Both the position numbers and the translations under genes were made by a program. The notes beneath the pieces were generated by a model. The model searched no databases and was not told where the DNA came from. It worked only from the letters and a program-made list of their open reading frames with translations. Positions 44,003-52,564 of a stretch of DNA of 64,000 nt are shown piece after piece; the first letter of the stretch is position 1, and each line of letters starts with the position of its first letter. Source of the stretch: an uncultured Pelagibacteraceae bacterium (GTDB taxonomy: Bacteria; Pseudomonadota; Alphaproteobacteria; Pelagibacterales; AG-422-B15); contig CABZCR010000001.1 in NCBI GenBank assembly GCA_902524285.1, positions 1-64,000 on the forward strand, in the 5' to 3' direction.

Positions 44003-44869
44003 ATGACTAAGAATTTGGAATTAAAAAGTTTTTCACATGCAAAAAGAGATATTGATCTCTTTCTAGATACTGTCAGTGACGATTATAATTCACAGTCAGC
44101 TAAAGATGAAATAGTCCGCTTATATGATCCCTTGATTAAGAAGATCGCTTATAAGTCTTTTACTCATTATATAAAGAAATCAAATTCAAATAATTACTCC
44201 TTTGAAGATTTTTACCATGAAGCAATAATTGGATTTCTTAATTCTTTAGATCATTTCGACATAAATTATGGTGTTGCTATTCATGGATTAGCACGTCCAT
44301 ATATGGAGGAACAGCTAAACAACTTTAAATTTACAATAAATTCAACGGTAAGAATTTCCTCAACATTAAAAAAACACCTAGGTAAAATAAATCAAGCAGC
44401 AAGATATCTAAGAAAAGAAGGAAAAAAAATAAATCAAGAAATCTTAGAGGAAATAGCAGGCTATTTAAACATAAAAGATAAAAATAAATTTATTTCACAA
44501 TACCAAGCATATACTCAGCAAGTAAATTTTTTTTCAAAAGATGAAGAAGGCAATATCAGTTCATATATTGATCTTAATCCTGAAGAGGTTGCTTTAGAAT
44601 TTACTGAGAATACAGAAGAAAATATTCTTAAACATTATGATCAAAATAAATTAAAAGAAAAAATCAGTGCTCTTCTGAATAAACTAAATTCAAAAGAAAA
44701 AATTGTTCTACAGAAAAGATTTTTGCAGAGCGAAAACCCATCAACCTTTCAAGAAATCTCAAAACTATTAGACTTAAGTATCGAAAGAGTAAGACAGATC
44801 GAGTCAAAAGCTCTTGAAAAATTAAAAATTTCAGGTGGTGTTGAATTGAAAAAATTTTTATCTAACTAA
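44003..44869 (+). CDS. Sigma-70 family RNA polymerase sigma factor
   Basis: Protein of 288 residues with sigma regions 2, 3 and 4. Region 2 includes FEDFYHEAIIGFLNSLDHFD. An ARPYMEEQL stretch and a region-3-like part follow. Region 4 has FQEISKLLDLSIERVRQIESKALEKLK, the helix-turn-helix that reads the -35 box. It is not RpoD, RpoH or RpoE by pattern; it resembles the FliA/SigF-like group or accessory sigma factors. It is the first gene of a ten-gene operon, 8 bases ahead of the next gene, so it may control that operon or a wider set. Confidence 0.83.
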   Translation: MTKNLELKSFSHAKRDIDLFLDTVSDDYNSQSAKDEIVRLYDPLIKKIAYKSFTHYIKKSNSNNYSFEDFYHEAIIGFLNSLDHFDINYGVAIHGLARPYMEEQLNNFKFTINSTVRISSTLKKHLGKINQAARYLRKEGKKINQEILEEIAGYLNIKDKNKFISQYQAYTQQVNFFSKDEEGNISSYIDLNPEEVALEFTENTEENILKHYDQNKLKEKISALLNKLNSKEKIVLQKRFLQSENPSTFQEISKLLDLSIERVRQIESKALEKLKISGGVELKKFLSN

Positions 44870-44876
44870 AATATTT

Positions 44877-45194
44877 ATGAGTCTAAAACTTAAAAATATT
44901 TCAAAAAAAGAAAAAATTATTAAAATTTTTCAATCTTTATTCTCTAAGTACTCAAATAAATTCACTTCTGCAGAATTACTTCAAATTGCAGAGGACATTG
45001 TAACTGCAAGAGTTAAGAGTAAAAATCAGTCTTATAAATTTGGTACACCTGCTGGTATATCTGATTATTTTACCAGGGACTCATTTCAAATGCTCACGCA
45101 AAATCCATGGGAAGTTGCAGTTAGGGAGAATGAGTTGATAACTCTCAATGATTATAAATCGATAAAACTTAGGAGTTATTTATGGAAAATATGA
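44877..45194 (+). CDS. Unknown 105-residue protein
   Basis: Lys-rich N-terminus (KEKIIKIF), then helices SAELLQIAEDIVTARVK, SYKFGTPAGISDYF and WEVAVRENELITL. It resembles the helical small proteins of phage or island DNA-metabolism operons, but I do not recognise a family. It overlaps the next gene by 13 bases. No ribosome site is seen; coupling to the sigma factor gene is likely. Confidence 0.55.
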   Translation: MSLKLKNISKKEKIIKIFQSLFSKYSNKFTSAELLQIAEDIVTARVKSKNQSYKFGTPAGISDYFTRDSFQMLTQNPWEVAVRENELITLNDYKSIKLRSYLWKI

Positions 45195-45454
45195 TTAATG
45201 GAAATGTCTCTGCTCTAAAAGACCATCTGTTAAAAAACCATAGAGTTTCCCAGCTTGATGCCTTGATACTTTTTGGAGTTCAGAGATTACCAGGTCTAAT
45301 AAATTCAATGCGAAAAGAAGGATTTATTGTTCAAACAGAGCGCATTTCGATGATTAAGGTAATAGTAAGGCTTAATAAGTATTGTTCTGTGACACCTCCA
45401 AAAAATTTACCAACTAAGGAAGTATTTGTAACAGATTACTGGGTAGCAAAATGA
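45182..45454 (+). CDS. Winged-helix/HTH protein, 90 residues
   Basis: Small winged-helix protein of the phage type (HTH_39-like): LKDHLLKNHRVSQLDALILFGVQRLPG, then INSMRKEGF as the recognition helix and wing. The fold is typical of small DNA-binding proteins in phages and islands. An AGGAG six bases before ATG 45182 fixes the start. It overlaps the HNH gene by 4 bases. Confidence 0.7.
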   Translation: MENMINGNVSALKDHLLKNHRVSQLDALILFGVQRLPGLINSMRKEGFIVQTERISMIKVIVRLNKYCSVTPPKNLPTKEVFVTDYWVAK

Positions 45455-45648
45455 GAAGGTTCTTTACAAAAAGACAAAAAAAATTTTTGCAACTTCACTC
45501 TGGCAACCTTTGTCAACTATGTGGAGTAAAACTTCCTCAGAATTTTCATGGTGATCATATTAAGCCTTTTTCAAAAGGTGGACAGACCGTCAACATTAAC
45601 GGCCAAGCCTTATGCGGATCTTGCAATTGTAAGAAAGGAAATCAATAA
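45451..45648 (+). CDS. Minimal HNH endonuclease, 65 residues
   Basis: Very short HNH nuclease. The zinc Cys pairs are Cys21/Cys24 and Cys55/Cys58; the catalytic core is HGDHIKPFSKGG, with Asp35 and His36, and an Asn at position 59 with KKGN after it. At this length only the nuclease domain is present, so DNA targeting must come from a partner. The helicase gene begins on the base after its stop codon. It could act with that helicase as a nuclease-helicase pair. Confidence 0.85.
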   Translation: MRRFFTKRQKKFLQLHSGNLCQLCGVKLPQNFHGDHIKPFSKGGQTVNINGQALCGSCNCKKGNQ

Positions 45649-47337
45649 GTGAATTTTAAAGAGCGAAAATGGCAAACAGAGGCGCGTATAAAATGCTTAA
45701 AATGGTTTTTAGAAGATACTGATCATAGTTTAGAGTATAGGAATAAATTTCTTATAAATGCTGCACCTGCATCGGGTAAAACAAAACTCAGTTGCAGTAT
45801 AGCCAGGATTTTATTTGATAAAGGTGAAATAGACAGAGTGATTGTAATTGCACCTACTGATCATGTTGTAAAACAATGGTCAAAAGAATTTTATGAATTC
45901 ACCAACAAGCCAATGTCACGCGTTACTGGATCTCGTTGTGAGGTAAGTGATGCAGGATTTGACGTATGCGCGACGTGGCAATCAGTAAATAATTTTTTAG
46001 GTGGCTTTCAAAAAATTTGTGAGGACTCAAAATGTTTAGTTATCTGTGATGAACAGCATCATGCTGCTGTGCAGGCTTCATGGGGTAAAGGTGCAGCAAA
46101 TGCATTTCAAAAAGCTAAGTATGTTCTTCTACTCTCTGGTACCCCTATACGCTCTGATCGTGAAGACGCACTTTGGATTGCAGTTGATAATTATGGGAAC
46201 ATCAAGCACCCAGTAGATGGATCATTTACTCTTACTTATGGAGAAGCGGTTGATGAGGGATATTGCCGTCCAGTAACCTTTTCCAAAGAAGAAGGTAAAT
46301 TTAGATGCGAAATTAAAGGTGAAACAGTTGCTGAAGTTTCAAGTGGAGGTGTAAAAAATAAAAAACAATTCGCAGCTACTTCATTGACGACAAATTTAGA
46401 CTTATTTAGATGTGCTAAAAGAAGAATTTATTTAAAAAATGGTTTACCAGATCCAAAGTCTTATCAGGCACACATGATTTTTAGTGCTGATGAACAATTA
46501 AGCCGAACACGTGAACTCATGCCTGATGCAGGTGCTCTAGTCATAGCTCCCGATATACCAACAGCTAAATATATGGCAAAAATTATTGAACATTATTTGA
46601 AGGAAAAACCAGTAATTGTTCACTCTCGGGACACATCCTCAGCGTCAAACATTGATAATTATAAAAAATCAGATCGTAAATGGCTTGTATCAGTTAACAT
46701 GGTCAGTGAAGGTGTTGATATTGATCGCTTAAGAGTTCTTGTGTATTTGCCCAATGCAGAGACTGAACTTTTTTTTAGGCAGGCGATGGGACGTGTTGTG
46801 CGTAGCAGGGGTCCTTATGATGATAGCTATGCTTACATTGTTATGCCATTTCACAAAACTTTTGAGGAATATGCAAGACGAGTTCGTAATGAAATGAGTG
46901 CTCAATACCGGGATGAACCTCAAGAACGAAATTTTAAGCGATGTCCAGTGTGTTCAACTGAAAATAATAGAACAGCAACACATTGTTCAAATGAGGAATG
47001 TGGATACGAGTTTCCCGCACCTCAAATAAATCACATTCCTTGCAGTAAGTGTAATCATTTGAATAGGAATGGAGCAAGAGAATGTGCAAATTGTGGTGAA
47101 GAGTTTGAAGAGGGTTTTACAATTCAACTTGATGATCAATACAGGGATGGAGGTATCAGTAACGGAATTGATATTGATGAAGAAACAATGAAATCAGCAG
47201 AGGAAAATGATGATGCTGTGAGAGATTACCTAAGAGAAAAAGGATCAGCTGCGTATCACAAATGGTACAAGACTACTACACCTGAAGAGAGAGCTTGGAT
47301 TTTAAATCAGGAAAAAAAATTAAATAAAAAAAATTGA
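45649..47337 (+). CDS. DEAD/DEAH-like SF2 helicase with C-terminal zinc ribbons
   Basis: SF2 helicase of 562 residues, GTG start at 45649 with AGGA 9 bases upstream. Motifs: I APASGKT at 39-45, II DEQH at 134-137, III SGTPIR from 163, and VI QAMGRVVRSRG. The C-terminal part carries two Cys-rich zinc ribbons, one with CPVC and CSNEEC, the other with CSKC and CANC (about 425-485), and an acidic tail. DEQH instead of DEAH is a known variant. It lies directly after a mini HNH gene and before exonuclease genes, so it probably unwinds DNA for degradation or repair. Confidence 0.87.
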   Translation: MNFKERKWQTEARIKCLKWFLEDTDHSLEYRNKFLINAAPASGKTKLSCSIARILFDKGEIDRVIVIAPTDHVVKQWSKEFYEFTNKPMSRVTGSRCEVSDAGFDVCATWQSVNNFLGGFQKICEDSKCLVICDEQHHAAVQASWGKGAANAFQKAKYVLLLSGTPIRSDREDALWIAVDNYGNIKHPVDGSFTLTYGEAVDEGYCRPVTFSKEEGKFRCEIKGETVAEVSSGGVKNKKQFAATSLTTNLDLFRCAKRRIYLKNGLPDPKSYQAHMIFSADEQLSRTRELMPDAGALVIAPDIPTAKYMAKIIEHYLKEKPVIVHSRDTSSASNIDNYKKSDRKWLVSVNMVSEGVDIDRLRVLVYLPNAETELFFRQAMGRVVRSRGPYDDSYAYIVMPFHKTFEEYARRVRNEMSAQYRDEPQERNFKRCPVCSTENNRTATHCSNEECGYEFPAPQINHIPCSKCNHLNRNGARECANCGEEFEEGFTIQLDDQYRDGGISNGIDIDEETMKSAEENDDAVRDYLREKGSAAYHKWYKTTTPEERAWILNQEKKLNKKN

Positions 47338-47367
47338 AATTAATATAAAAATTACCAATTAAAAATT

Positions 47368-47673
47368 ATGCAAACAGATTTAAATGCTCTTACACGACTA
47401 GGACTTTATATCTTCTTTTTTTCTTTTCTCTTATTATTAAGTTATCGAGTAGAAAATATTTCTTCATATATACCGCCACTAATATTTTTTATACCTGCTG
47501 TAGCAGCATGTTTCTGGCTAAGCTTATTACGAAAAAGAAATAAAATTGAAACATTTCATCAAGAAATAATTTTTATTTTTATTTTTATTTTTTTAATAAC
47601 AGGTGCGATAAGGGGAGCAATTATAATTTTTCCAGAGATCCCAGTAATTCAGGAGACTACATTTTGCGGCTAA
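47368..47673 (+). CDS. Small multi-pass membrane protein, 101 residues
   Basis: Three hydrophobic segments (about 10-30, 36-53 and 64-90) separated by short charged loops (LRKRNKIETFHQE). No family recognised. It sits in the nuclease-helicase operon, where a small membrane protein could localise the complex or act as a membrane effector. The next gene overlaps its end by 10 bases. Confidence 0.6.
   Translation: MQTDLNALTRLGLYIFFFSFLLLLSYRVENISSYIPPLIFFIPAVAACFWLSLLRKRNKIETFHQEIIFIFIFIFLITGAIRGAIIIFPEIPVIQETTFCG
47651..47655 (+). promoter_or_regulatory. Ribosome binding site for a TTG-started gene
   Basis: AGGAG eight bases before TTG 47664. It supports this unusual start; no ATG occurs in frame for 28 codons. 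Confidence 0.6.
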
Positions 47674-47999
47674 ATCAAATTGCCAAATTCGAAGGATGTC
47701 AAAAAACTTATGTTTGGGAGTCACATACAGAATTGCACAGATTTATGGAACGTTTATATAGAAAACACAGACAATTACCTCTTAATGGAAATAAATTATT
47801 TTTAGATAAAGAAAATATAGATTGCTTAAGAGAGGAAGTTAAAAAAAATTATATGCCTATTATGTTTGACTTCATGAACCCTCATGACTTTACAGATTTA
47901 GCTGTTTTAAAATACAAAGATCAAGATTTAGAGTTTTGTGACTGGGCATTAGCAAACTTAGAAAACGGTAGAAAAATTTATTATACTTTTTGGGATTAA
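47664..47999 (+). CDS. Unknown 111-residue protein
   Basis: TTG start supported by AGGAG at 47651-47655. Sequence features: a Tyr/Trp-rich N-terminus (KTYVWESH), an Arg-rich helix FMERLYRKHRQ, KENIDCLREEVKK, and an FMNPHDF/DLEFCDWAL C-terminus. It is soluble and mixed-charge, with no recognised domain. It belongs to the same operon as the helicase and exonuclease. Confidence 0.55.
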   Translation: MRLNQIAKFEGCQKTYVWESHTELHRFMERLYRKHRQLPLNGNKLFLDKENIDCLREEVKKNYMPIMFDFMNPHDFTDLAVLKYKDQDLEFCDWALANLENGRKIYYTFWD

Positions 48000-48003
48000 A
48001 CTT

Positions 48004-48339
48004 ATGGGAATTGCAGAGGTTATGGCAATTATAGAAAAAGATATGCAATTGGCTGAAAATCGTGCCGCTGGAGAGTTATTTTTAAGTGAGATCTCTTATG
48101 ATGAATCAAGTAATAATAGTGCTCACAAAATACTAAAGGAATGGAAAGAAATTAGAGAAAACCCTGATTTATATGAATTTTTAAGCCTATGTGAGCAAGT
48201 TAGACTGCAGTTGGTAAGAGAGGATATATCAGAAAGAGACGCTATAAATATGATTAAAGATTTGGGATGTTTTCATAAGGGTTTTCCAACAGAGGTGGAA
48301 ATATTGGATTATCTTTATAGCGAGGAATTAGAAATTTAA
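48004..48339 (+). CDS. Unknown 111-residue acidic protein
   Basis: Mostly helical acidic protein (EKDMQLAENRAAGELFL; ISERDAINMIKDLG; EILDYLYSEELE). Its stop codon shares a base with the start of the exonuclease I gene, so it is co-translated with it. It could be a regulator or accessory subunit of the nuclease. No family recognised. Confidence 0.55.
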   Translation: MGIAEVMAIIEKDMQLAENRAAGELFLSEISYDESSNNSAHKILKEWKEIRENPDLYEFLSLCEQVRLQLVREDISERDAINMIKDLGCFHKGFPTEVEILDYLYSEELEI

Positions 48340-49772
48340 TGAGTAAAAAATACATATTTTGGGATTTAGAAACGTCTGGTTTATCACCTGCATTTGATAG
48401 CATACTACAGTGTGGTGCTATTTTGACTGATGAAAATTTCAATATCTTAGACAAGTTTGACCTAAGAGGTCGAATGAAAGAAGAATATCCAATACCTAGT
48501 GTAGCAGCACTTTTAGTTAATAAAGTATCAGTGGATCAACTCAAAAATGAAGAGTTATCAAATTCTGAACTAATTGCTGAAATTCAAAATAAGTTTCAGT
48601 CTTGGGGCGAGGCCACCTATTTTTCATATAACGGTTTAAAGTTTGATGAACTTTTTTTAAGACAAGGTTTATTTCAAACAGCGTTCAATCCATACTTAAC
48701 AAATACGAATGGCAATAAAAGAGGTGATGTCATGAAGGTTTTACATACTGCAGCTGCGGTAGCCCCAAATGCATTTGCAACACCTATTAGTGACACGACG
48801 GGAAAAGTTACCTTTAGATTAGAATTGTTTTCTAAAGCTAATAACATTGAGCATGCATCTGCTCATGATGCACTTTCTGATTGTTACGCAACACTTGAAG
48901 TTTGTAAATTGATTAGCGAGCGTTGTAATGATGTTTGGCAGTCATCATTAAAAACACTTTCAAAACAAGATGTCTTTGAATACATAAATCAAGATAAAGT
49001 ATTTTGTGCATCAAGATTTTTTAGAGGGAAAGAATACACTCATGGACTAGCATACATTACAGTTAATCCTTCATATAATAATCAAATATACTGTTTCGAT
49101 CTTACTACTGATCCTGAGATGATATTTGATTTAGATAGGCAAGAGTTAAAAAAACTCTTTAAGGGTAAAAACAAATGCTTTCATTTAATTAAGGCAAACG
49201 AACAACCAATTCTTCTTGATGAGAAATATTTGTATCAATCTCAAGATTATACAGACACTGATCCAAAAATTATTCATGATCGCATGCTTAAAATTAGAAA
49301 AAATAAAGCATTCATAGAAAAATTTGGAAATTTACTTCTTGATATGTCGGAAGAAAAATCGCTTACGAGCAATCAAGTCGATAAAGAGTTTGAAGACCAA
49401 ATTTATGATGGTTTTCCAGATGCAAAAGATAATTATCTTATGAAAGATTTTCACGCAGCTGAAGATGACAAAAAGTACGAAATATCTCAAAAAATTACAG
49501 ATGTGCGAATTAAAGAATTTGCAAAAAGGGTGCTATACAACAATAATCCAGAGCTGTTGCCAAAGAAAATACTCAAGGATCATACCCATGCAATTGCTGA
49601 CAAACTATTAACTACCGATAAATGTGCATGGAAAACAATACCTGATGCAATGGCGGAAATAGATAATCTTAGAGCAGATGAAGAGAGAGACGATCTAGAA
49701 CTGATTGATCAGTATGATGCATACATTCAAGAGCTTTGGGACAAGTTCAATAATATTAAGGAGACAAAATAA
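48339..49772 (+). CDS. sbcB: Exonuclease I (SbcB-like) 3'-5' single-strand DNA exonuclease
   Basis: DEDDh-family exonuclease, 477 residues, matching E. coli ExoI in length and layout. Asp9 and Glu11 in WDLETSG, Asp in LKFDELFLRQ, and the His/Asp pair in HASAHDALSD are the metal and catalytic set. The C-terminal helical part resembles ExoI (YDGFPDAKDNYL). It removes 3' single-stranded ends and affects recombination and mismatch repair. It overlaps the upstream gene by one base; RmuC follows 2 bases downstream. Confidence 0.86.
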   Translation: MSKKYIFWDLETSGLSPAFDSILQCGAILTDENFNILDKFDLRGRMKEEYPIPSVAALLVNKVSVDQLKNEELSNSELIAEIQNKFQSWGEATYFSYNGLKFDELFLRQGLFQTAFNPYLTNTNGNKRGDVMKVLHTAAAVAPNAFATPISDTTGKVTFRLELFSKANNIEHASAHDALSDCYATLEVCKLISERCNDVWQSSLKTLSKQDVFEYINQDKVFCASRFFRGKEYTHGLAYITVNPSYNNQIYCFDLTTDPEMIFDLDRQELKKLFKGKNKCFHLIKANEQPILLDEKYLYQSQDYTDTDPKIIHDRMLKIRKNKAFIEKFGNLLLDMSEEKSLTSNQVDKEFEDQIYDGFPDAKDNYLMKDFHAAEDDKKYEISQKITDVRIKEFAKRVLYNNNPELLPKKILKDHTHAIADKLLTTDKCAWKTIPDAMAEIDNLRADEERDDLELIDQYDAYIQELWDKFNNIKETK

Positions 49773-49774
49773 TA

Positions 49775-50863
49775 ATGGAATTAGCAATTGCCCTAGCTGC
49801 TGGTGTAGCAATAGGTTTTTTTATAACAAAATATTTTAAAGATCGTGAAATTAAAATTATCAGAGAAAATACTTCTGATAAATCCATTCACAATGACCAA
49901 ATAATTAAAACAATTGAAAGCAGCGTTGAGGAATCAACAAGTAAAGCTCAGAAACCTTATTTTGATGAATTAACTAAGAAGGAACAACGTATAGCAACAG
50001 CTGAGGAAGAAGTTAAAAGACAGAAGCAGCAGTATGAATTAAAAGAAAGAGAAATAATGCGCATGCATTCTGAAGCAAATATCAAAAAAAACTATTCTAA
50101 TATTTCAAGAGGAGCTGATGCTGAGCAAATAATGCAAGACATTATTTTGTCATCAGGTTTCGTAAAAGGTAAAAATGTTGAATTTAGAAAAACACAAGAT
50201 GGAATAACTGGAACACCAGATGCAACACTTATTTATCCAAGGGAAAGAAAAGTTATCTGTGATGCAAAAGCTCCACTTGCAAAATTTGATGAAATTGTTG
50301 ATGCTGGTCAGGCTGGTAACGAAAGTATGATAGAAAAATTAAAATCAGAATTTGGTGAGAGAATACTAAATCATATCGATTGGCTCTCAAATAAAGGCTA
50401 TCACAAGGCAAAGAATTCGATGAATTTTACAATGATGTTTTTACCTAGTGAAACACATAGAGCCGTAGCAGAGGAAAGTGTAGGTTTACATCAGAAAGAT
50501 ATGAATGATTATGCAATAAAAAATAAAATTGTAATCGTATCTCCAAATACATTTTATCCTTATGTAGAAAAAATAAATGAGCTTTGGCAGTTACATGAAA
50601 ATGTGAAATCTGCAGATGAAGCATTATCAATTGTAAAAGAAGCGTTTAAAGCCATAAGAATTATTTCTGAAAAGATCAGTAATGTAATTAAGAAATCAAA
50701 TGCTACAGTTGCTGAAGCCGATGATTTAAAGAGGTCATTCAATTCGACCTTTAAAAGAGCGAGTGAAAAAGTAAAATCAACAAACTTTAGCGATGATAAC
50801 TTAGACAAAGTTGTGGATGAAAAGGCTGATATAATAGATATTACAAATAAAAAAAGTAAGTAA
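49775..50863 (+). CDS. rmuC: DNA recombination protein RmuC
   Basis: RmuC-family protein of 362 residues. An N-terminal membrane anchor (about 4-20) is followed by a coiled coil (about 65-100, rich in Glu/Lys/Gln). The nuclease-like core has TPDATLIYPRERKVICDAKAPLAKFDE, with the conserved Asp and the DAK motif. RmuC limits inversions and recombination at short repeats. It ends the ten-gene operon begun by the sigma factor, about 95 bases ahead of trxA. Confidence 0.87.
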   Translation: MELAIALAAGVAIGFFITKYFKDREIKIIRENTSDKSIHNDQIIKTIESSVEESTSKAQKPYFDELTKKEQRIATAEEEVKRQKQQYELKEREIMRMHSEANIKKNYSNISRGADAEQIMQDIILSSGFVKGKNVEFRKTQDGITGTPDATLIYPRERKVICDAKAPLAKFDEIVDAGQAGNESMIEKLKSEFGERILNHIDWLSNKGYHKAKNSMNFTMMFLPSETHRAVAEESVGLHQKDMNDYAIKNKIVIVSPNTFYPYVEKINELWQLHENVKSADEALSIVKEAFKAIRIISEKISNVIKKSNATVAEADDLKRSFNSTFKRASEKVKSTNFSDDNLDKVVDEKADIIDITNKKSK

Positions 50864-50901
50864 AATCATATATTTAACCTAATAAATAACAGTTTTATAG
50901 C

Positions 50902-50930
50902 TTGACTTTGACCCCCCTCATACATAAATT
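50902..50930 (+). promoter_or_regulatory. trxA promoter
   Basis: TTGACT (50902-50907) and TAAATT (50925-50930) are 17 bases apart. A GGAAGGA ribosome site follows before ATG 50958. This gives trxA a start of its own, separate from the upstream operon. Confidence 0.6.
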
Positions 50931-50957
50931 ACAGACAACTTTAGGGAAGGAATCACT

Positions 50958-51281
50958 ATGGCAACTATTAATGTAACAGACGCATCTTTTGAAGAAGAAG
51001 TATTGAAATCAGATAAGCCTGTTGTGCTTGATTTTTGGGCACCTTGGTGTGGACCTTGTAAGCAAATCGGTCCCTCTCTTGAAGAGATATCAGATGAAAT
51101 GGCTGATAAAATCACCGTTGCTAAAATTAATATTGATGAAAACCCTAATACACCCACACAGTTTGGTGTTAGAGGAATCCCAACCATGTTAGTTTTTAAG
51201 AATGGTGAGGCTGCTGCAACGAAAGTAGGAGCGGTATCTAAAACTGCAATCGTTGAGTGGATTGAAGACTCAATCGCTTAA
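50958..51281 (+). CDS. trxA: Thioredoxin
   Basis: Classical thioredoxin of 107 residues with the redox pair Cys31/Cys34 in WCGPC, the cis-Pro in GIPTML and a short Gly-Ala C-terminus. It keeps protein thiols reduced and serves ribonucleotide reductase. The GGAAGGA site 6-12 bases upstream fixes the start. It overlaps the end of the convergent folC gene by 4 bases. In many Alphaproteobacteria trxA lies between addA and folC. Confidence 0.97.
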   Translation: MATINVTDASFEEEVLKSDKPVVLDFWAPWCGPCKQIGPSLEEISDEMADKITVAKINIDENPNTPTQFGVRGIPTMLVFKNGEAAATKVGAVSKTAIVEWIEDSIA

Positions 51282-52564
51282 TTCATTTCTAAAACTTTTC
51301 CAGCTAAATATAAAGATCCACATATTAGGATACGTGCATCTTGGTAATTATTATTTATATTAGTCAATGCTTCCTGAATTGAGTCGGCTTTATTTATATT
51401 TTCATAATACTTTTTAAGCCCAGCATATAATTCATTTGAATCAATAGCACTCTCTTCATCTGGTATCGTAATAACAGTAAGAGCATCAATTTTATCAAAC
51501 CTGCTTAAATAACTAATTGGATCTTTTGTATTGATCATTCCTAAAATTATACATAACTTTTTATTCGTAAGCTGATTAATTGTTTCATTTAGATTACTCG
51601 CCGCGTCCTCATTATGAGAACCATCTAAATACAATTCATTTGTTGAAGCTATAGTAGATCCTAATTTGCCATTGGATATCTTTTCCATTCTCCCTGGAAA
51701 GTAAGTATTATTGTGAAGATTTTTAGAGACAAAAGACTTGATATCAATATTGGGTAGTTTCGAAGCTGTAGCCAATGCAAGTCCAAGGTTCTTTTTTTGA
51801 AATACATTATGTGTATATAGGTTATCAAATTCAATTTTGTTTTGGTTATCTTCATATATTAACTTGTCATTATGTTCCGTTAAGTTCCAGTGAATTCCAT
51901 GGGCAAATATCGGAGCTTTTTTATATTCAGCCTGATCCGTAAGTATTTCTTTAGCTTCTGGGTAAGGCTGATAACCAATAATAGCTGGGATATCACTTTT
52001 AATTATTCCAGACTTTTCAAACGCTATCATCTCAATGCTATCTCCTAAAAAATCCTCATGATCCCTAGAAATTGATGTAATAACTGAGATTGAAGGAGTT
52101 ATTACATTGCTGCTATCCAGTCTTCCACCTAAACCTACCTCAAGAAGTGTATAATCAGCTGGGCTATTTGAGGCTGCTTCAAAAAAAGCGGAACTAGTTA
52201 TTTCAAAGAAAGTAATCGGATCGCTATGATTAAAATCTTTCACCTTATTTAAGACGGAATACAGCTCCTCATTTGATATTTCTTTATCCATAAGCTGAAA
52301 CCTCTCATTAAATCTAATTAGGTGAGGCGAGATATAGGCATTCGTCGATTTACTATTACTTTTTAAGATGTCCTGAATAAATTTCAGTGTAGAAAATTTT
52401 CCATTAGTTCCAGCAATATGAACAATATTATTTATTTTATTTTGAGGGTTATCTAATTTTTCTAATAGGTTACAAACTCTATCGAGTGATAAATCTATTC
52501 TTTTTGGATGAAGTTCAAGAAGCTCGTCTAAAAGCTTATCAATTTGTTCATTTGATATTTTCAA
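51278..52564 (-). CDS. folC: Folylpolyglutamate/dihydrofolate synthase FolC
   Basis: Mur-ligase-family enzyme of 428 residues that adds glutamate to folates. N-terminal P-loop HIAGTNGKFST (the usual GKGS is GKFS), Mg and ATP site LLEVGLGGRLD, and the TSISRDHEDFLGDSIE segment. It starts with TTG at 52564, immediately after the accD stop codon, so it is coupled to accD. The gene order accD-folC is typical. Confidence 0.93.
   Translation of the reverse strand: MKISNEQIDKLLDELLELHPKRIDLSLDRVCNLLEKLDNPQNKINNIVHIAGTNGKFSTLKFIQDILKSNSKSTNAYISPHLIRFNERFQLMDKEISNEELYSVLNKVKDFNHSDPITFFEITSSAFFEAASNSPADYTLLEVGLGGRLDSSNVITPSISVITSISRDHEDFLGDSIEMIAFEKSGIIKSDIPAIIGYQPYPEAKEILTDQAEYKKAPIFAHGIHWNLTEHNDKLIYEDNQNKIEFDNLYTHNVFQKKNLGLALATASKLPNIDIKSFVSKNLHNNTYFPGRMEKISNGKLGSTIASTNELYLDGSHNEDAASNLNETINQLTNKKLCIILGMINTKDPISYLSRFDKIDALTVITIPDEESAIDSNELYAGLKKYYENINKADSIQEALTNINNNYQDARILICGSLYLAGKVLEMN

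Noticed and set aside
40170..50863. Whole block as an integrated prophage
   Set aside because: Sigma factor, HTH, HNH and helicase are phage-like, but no integrase, terminase, capsid, tail or att repeats were found.
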